Below, in pieces: positions 29,101 through 32,871 of a stretch of 32,871 bases of DNA. Source of the stretch: Sperchopsis tessellata (taxonomy: Eukaryota > Arthropoda > Insecta > Coleoptera > Hydrophilidae); contig JAWQRN010000254.1 in assembly GCA_033557685.1 (NCBI GenBank), positions 1-32,871 on the forward strand. Reading direction: 5' to 3'. The position numbers were made by a program, and so were the translations under genes. Position 1 is the first letter of the stretch, and each line of letters begins with the position of its first letter. The notes under the pieces are model-generated. The model worked only from the letters and a program-made list of their open reading frames with translations, did no database searches and was not told the DNA's origin.

Positions 29101-30418
29101 ACCAATCAACTTGATTAAAATTGCTGTTTATTATAATTTTTTGTAATAGACATTGTTATTGTCTTTATTTTGTACATTTTTATACTCTGAGATGCTTTGA
29201 AATCAGTTTAATAAGTAGTTTTCCAAAACATTTAATGCTTTGATAGAACCAATTATCATATAAGTTGCAGTTTTTAAAAGACTTGTTGTATAACATTTCT
29301 GGGTCTCTCAATTTTGTTCTCCTATGCGAGGAGGGCTATTGTATGCAATTAAAACAATGTTTCACTCTCTAGAGTTGTTCCCTTGTAAATTATTTAAGTA
29401 TATCTTATCTTGAACTATCAAAAACTTTTCCCTTATCACGTAAAACTCAAGCTTGGAAAACAAGAATAATCTTAAGCTTATATAGATGCAGATTTAGACT
29501 TTTCTGGAAACGTGTTCAATAAAATCGCTGACTGAAAAACAGAACTACAACGTTTTTAAATATATTTTTAAGTGTTATCAACAAACTTTGGAACTTGACT
29601 AGTACCTTTATCATTTGTATCCTATCCTGTAGTAGTTGCTCACTCAAACTTTTAAATCATATCAATGATTCCCTTATTTTTATATTAGGGAATTTCTTAC
29701 TGGGTTCCACAAGAGGAAACTACAAAGGAAAAAGAAAGCGCAAGAGGACCTTGAGCAGCAATTGAAAGAAGAGAGAAAACGTCTGAAGCAAGATGCAAAG
29801 GAAAACTACAAAAAACTAGTTGTGTCAAGTAGACCTATTCCAGAGTTAGAAGAACTCCTGAAAAAAGAAGAATATGAAGATGAAGAAGTGGAAGTAAAAG
29901 TAGTAGAACTATCATCAAATGACCTTGCGAAGCAAAATAATTGGATTGGGCCAAATCAACCTAAATATGAATCTGATGACGAAGGAGAGGAAAATGATGA
30001 AGCTGCAACTGGAGAAGAAATACCAGGTACACAAAGATGTTTTATACATGATTCAGTGATGGATCAATACTAGATTTGGTCAATTATCTGCCTTTTATTC
30101 AGATTTGTATATATAAATTTCCTTTATTTGTGGATATGTAACTACTTTGTTTAATTTTCAGGTATGGAACTTAAGGCAAAACCTTTAAAGAAAAAACCAA
30201 AACCGGAAAAAGAAAAGTTTGACACTCAAAAAGATGTAAAGAAGTTGTTGAAGAAGCAAGCAACTAAAAATGTACAAAAGAGTAAAGTATTCCAGAGAAA
30301 ACATAACATTGAAAGGACGAAACAGAAGAAGAAATCCATGCAACAGAAAAAAGAAAGAATAAAATTGCGTACAAAAATAGCCAAGAAGAAAGGTAGGGGA
30401 AATCCTATGAAGCCTTAA
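26035..30418 (+). CDS. NOL12: NOL12 (Nop25/Rrp17 family; viriato), complete, three exons
   Basis: Nucleolar RNA-binding protein needed for ribosomal RNA processing; the yeast relative Rrp17 is a 5'-3' exonuclease, and the Drosophila relative viriato supports nucleolar integrity and growth. Joining 26035-26123, 29689-30026 and 30162-30418 gives 684 nt, 227 residues plus stop, with matching phases. Human NOL12 is 213 residues. The basic N-terminus is followed by the signature NLVFDETKRKEFLTGFHKRK (residues about 21-40), then a charged coiled coil (KKAQEDLEQQLKEERKRLKQ). An acidic middle (about 83-140) and a lysine-rich tail ending GRGNPMKP (about 144-227) complete it. The start ATG has a good context (AAACATGG). 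It is divergent from BTAF1. Family identity is firm. Confidence 0.93.
26124..27126 (+). other. NOL12: NOL12 intron 1, left part
   Basis: AT-rich intronic DNA. Small overlapping frames at 26504-26815 occur on both strands and show no motif. Confidence 0.5.
27127..28370 (+). pseudogene. Jockey/CR1-like non-LTR retrotransposon relic
   Basis: 5'-truncated. Reads TFDFSHALDMVDHNILLQKL (RT motif DFS-AFD-VDH), VHACWCTTRVHIGSPAF (compare V-QGSILGPLLF), GGIDDVSVCA followed by a lost FADD box, and VVECMRVWPDDNCLRLNPNK. Then come SLLVRMGSQSLKQLTDVKFL, VDLQLR-NKH, FLLCRLRSTVAFDYLITFYY and ANVEARLRYGLIF. This order is the palm and thumb of a Jockey/CR1-type reverse transcriptase, with the active-site FADD missing and several stops. 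The 3' end carries AATAAA and a short repeat tail (near 28350-28370). Inserted in NOL12 intron 1, sense direction. Confidence 0.85.
28371..29688 (+). other. NOL12: NOL12 intron 1, right part
   Basis: AT-rich intronic DNA with an (AT)n run at 29029-29043. A patch with repeated GATACC/GTACCT words in both orientations lies at 28940-29015. No gene recognised. Confidence 0.5.
29029..29043 (+). repeat. AT dinucleotide microsatellite
   Basis: Uninterrupted AT repeat of 15 nt in NOL12 intron 1. Confidence 0.9.
29689..30026 (+). CDS. NOL12: NOL12 exon 2
   Basis: 338 nt after the acceptor TATATTAG. Encodes EFLTGFHKRKLQRKKKAQED, the coiled coil, YKKLVVSSRPIPELEELLKK, and the acidic stretch up to EEIPG. 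The donor is CCAG|GTACAC. Reading through the donor meets a stop at 30071, so the intron is required for the basic tail. The open frame beginning at 29762 is only its inner part. Confidence 0.92.
30162..30418 (+). CDS. NOL12: NOL12 exon 3 (lysine-rich tail)
   Basis: 257 nt after the acceptor TTTTCAG, in phase with exon 2. Encodes GMELKAKPLKKKPKPEKEKF and a highly basic tail (VFQRKHNIERTKQKKKSMQQ, KIAKKKGRGNPMKP), then TAA at 30416-30418. Such a tail suits nucleolar retention and RNA contact. Possible polyadenylation signals are only variants (ATTAAA near 30545). Confidence 0.92.
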
Positions 30419-31384
30419 TTTTTCAAACATTTCTATATTTTATATTTTTTGTAATATAAATATAAAATGCCATCACGAAGATTTTAGTTTAGGAAAATGT
30501 AAATAATTATTACGTCTTTATACCCTTGAATATTTAAAAAAATATATTAAAACTGCTTTTAGAATGGTTTTGTGTTTAATATTTCCATTATTTTACAATT
30601 TGGGTACCTAATCCTTCTTCAACATAAGTTTCCTTATAAGGAACCTTATAAGCTATAGAGCACATTGAAAAGGTTGGGACTTATATGGAATAAGCCTTCA
30701 TCGAATATAGAATTTATTTAGATTTCCATGACCACAGTAGACATCTTGAGGTATTTCCGGAAACCTAAATATATTGAATTTATTAGTACTTGAAGTTATT
30801 CAGAAAAGAACCAATTTGTTTATTTTATTTCAAGTGAATGTCCCAGGAAATTATGATTTAAAAGAAATCTTTTACCAGGCGACTTACCTGAGCTTTTAAT
30901 AACTACCAAGGTATTATTGCAATTCTGAAACGGAAGGCTCTGATCTGTGTTTGTAGCTTCTTAGACTTTGTTGTTCCTTTATCATTCCTGGTGTCTGGCA
31001 TATTGTAAATTAGTCTTTAAAAATCCTTATTTCTCCTAGTAGAAAAGAGAGCTTTGGTTTTACCTATTCAAAGGATTATAAACATTTTCCTAAATTAATC
31101 GAAGCTGTTTGCAACGGAGGCAGTGAAGCATCTAAGATTGCATGGACATGTGCAATACTTCACCTGATATAATTTTTTGGATTTCATCCATATGGATTTA
31201 CCACTGCCTTTTAAAAAGAGGCAAAAGTAGACATCACTAAAAAATTCCAAAACGCATTTAATAACAGAAAACTATAATATTTGTATAAATAAGAGGATGT
31301 TAAATCACAGAGATGTGAACAACTTAACCTTGAAAGAAGAGATTGACACAATGGAAATAGAATCTGCAAGTAAATTGGAGTAAA
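30419..31384. other. NOL12 3' flank
   Basis: Contains the NOL12 3' untranslated region, whose end is not defined, then AT-rich DNA. No further gene was recognised. The minus-strand frame at 31211-31411 lies against the start of the next LINE relic and shows no motif. Confidence 0.45.
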
Positions 31385-32530
31385 CTTAGCACAAAATACA
31401 TTGGAAAACATAGAATGGCCATAATGCGCACTTAATATTACTCAAGAAAAATCATATTTATGGGAATGTAATGAAAATGTGACTAGAGTTAAAATCACCA
31501 GAACTAGATAATATCACAAAGGAAACAATAGGCTAAGCAAAGAAGTACCACCGAAAATTTGTAAAATTAATAAATAAAATTATGTCAACTGGAAATTACC
31601 CAGCTATACTAAAAGAAACAATACCTATACATAAAGCAATGACAAAAATAGTAATTACAGACCTCTATCTCTAATATCAGTAATCAACAAGATTCTTAAA
31701 AACAACAGGATTTATTAGCCAAACACAATATTTTTCAAGGAAAAATATAGTATCAGAAGTGCACTAAATGGACTTTGAATAATATTCAAAGATCTTATAG
31801 GACAAAGGCGGAAATTAGAGGAAACCAACTGAAGGTTTTCAAAAGTTATTTAAGACAGGAAAGTAGTTAATTCTAAAATAAATAAGCACCATCAAATTTA
31901 TGAACGTGGGGTTACCCAGAGAAGTGTTCTAGGGTCGTTATTATACATATTGTGTATAAATATTTAACAACACCAATATCTAACAGGCACACAGCTTGTA
32001 TATGCGAATAAGAGAAATAAATAGTAATCTTGAGACAATGAACATATAGAGAATAAAATAAATGAACAATAGACAAAGGTAAATACAAGTATTTGGGATT
32101 AAAAATAGACAAGCTAAATTGGAATTACAGGGGGCACTAAAGTGAATAGGGAGGTAAATCAAAAGAGTAAAAGTAGCCTAAAATAAAGTTTTAAAGACTC
32201 AATTTGGAGAGAACAAGGATTTATACAAAGAAGAAATTAATATAAAGATGCAAATAAAACTTGTACTTTGTTCAAATTGGGGATATATTGGGCAATAATA
32301 GCGAAACAACAATTAATCTAAACAGAAACAAGCAAGTTCATTGCTATTTAACAAGAGGAGAGGATGATCTGCAGGTCAGATAACCACGAATTGGATTAGG
32401 AAAACGAAGACTACAACACACTGCAGGAACATATCCAATTTCTTATCAGATGAATTCAAGAAAATCAAGGGTCTGAGAAAATTCAAGAAGACTGAAAGGG
32501 TATCTAATACAAGATAAAAATATGAACTTC
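31385..32530 (+). pseudogene. Jockey/CR1-like non-LTR relic, heavily decayed
   Basis: Fragments in order: LKSPELDNITKETI and KFVKLINKIMSTGNYPAILK (family: S-G-DNI, L--LIN-S---G-FP--LK); ETIPIHKAMTK then a broken NYRPISLISVINKI; SYLR with the remains of VNIGVPQGSVLGPLLYI near 31905-31950; NRHTACICE (compare G-QLVYADD); and a C-terminal end with KTRTT, FLSDEFKKIKGLRKFKK near 32440-32490. Multiple frameshifts. The segment before 31385 is not recognisable as part of it. Confidence 0.7.
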
Positions 32531-32639
32531 TACTGAACCTTTTTTTTAAACTTCTGGTCCAGTAAGTGGAGCATATATATTATACTATTTAAGTGTTGTA
32601 GAAGCAATTATATATGAAATAATAAAATAAAAAAATATT

Positions 32640-32871
32640 GGAGGTGACCACTGATGCGAATAAGGCAACAGCTCTAGTTTTATTAGATTTTTCTATGGCA
32701 TTCAATACCTTACATCATAAGACTAATTGGTATTTTTTATTACCTTGGTCTCTCGGACTTTTCCATTCTACTATTAAGAAAGTACTTGCGCAACAGGTTT
32801 CAGTTATCAAAATCACATGGCGCTATTGTCTAACTACTATGTCTAATTTACTTAGAATTTCCAATATATTA
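32640..32871 (+). pseudogene. Non-LTR reverse transcriptase relic, runs off window
   Basis: Reads DANKATALVLLDFSMAFNTL, HHK, then in shifted frame YLGLSDFSILLLRKYLRNRF-like bases and SHGAIV-NYYV. KATALVLLDFSKAFDTL-H is the first RT palm motif of Jockey-type elements; the first catalytic aspartate of AFD reads N here. It continues past the right edge. Confidence 0.7.

Noticed and set aside
29762..30073. Separate 103-codon gene ending at 30073
   Set aside because: It is NOL12 exon 2 read through its donor site; splicing at 30026/30162 restores the basic tail in frame.
1..32871. CRISPR array, operon or phage content
   Set aside because: No regularly spaced repeats and no prokaryotic gene organisation; spliced animal genes and eukaryotic transposons account for the coding signals.

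Overview
This is AT-rich animal nuclear DNA, most likely from an insect. Genes are split by GT-AG introns, one of them about 18 kb, and the remains of many eukaryotic transposons (mariner, piggyBac, Tigger/pogo, non-LTR retrotransposons, a tRNA-derived SINE) fill the introns. There is no sign of bacterial organisation. Species and order cannot be fixed from this window.

Two conserved genes are arranged head to head. On the minus strand is the 5' end of BTAF1 (Mot1; Drosophila Hel89B), the Swi2/Snf2 ATPase that removes TBP from DNA. Five coding exons are present (25225-25241, 6825-7069, 3996-4139, 3159-3334, 2889-3096). Their codon phases join without a stop into about 263 N-terminal residues; the rest of the gene lies beyond the left edge. 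On the plus strand is a complete three-exon NOL12 (Nop25/Rrp17 family; Drosophila viriato), 26035-26123 + 29689-30026 + 30162-30418, coding for 227 residues. The start codons are about 0.8 kb apart, so a shared promoter region is likely. One gene serves transcription-factor recycling and the other ribosomal RNA processing; both are housekeeping functions.

Layout: 1-2888 is a BTAF1 intron with a decayed mariner transposase and a 5'-truncated SINE. 2889-4139 holds three BTAF1 exons. 4140-6824 is an intron with two non-LTR 3'-end relics and a hammerhead-like motif. 6825-7069 is BTAF1 exon 2. 7070-25224 is BTAF1 intron 1, holding a diverged direct-repeat pair, a second mariner-type relic, a piggyBac relic with terminal repeats, a reverse transcriptase relic, a Tigger relic, an unusual interleaved inverted-repeat cluster, a large foldback element, a SINE with a clean target-site duplication, and a very decayed reverse transcriptase. 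25225-26035 is the divergent promoter region. 26035-30418 is NOL12, with a Jockey/CR1-like relic in its first intron. 30419-32871 is downstream DNA with two more non-LTR relics, the last running off the window.

Nothing here is clearly a new biological system. The parts most worth a second look are the foldback at 20.8-21.3 kb, the circularly permuted inverted repeats at 17.5-18.0 kb, the SINE family with its conserved core, and the repeat pair with a conserved terminal stem-loop.
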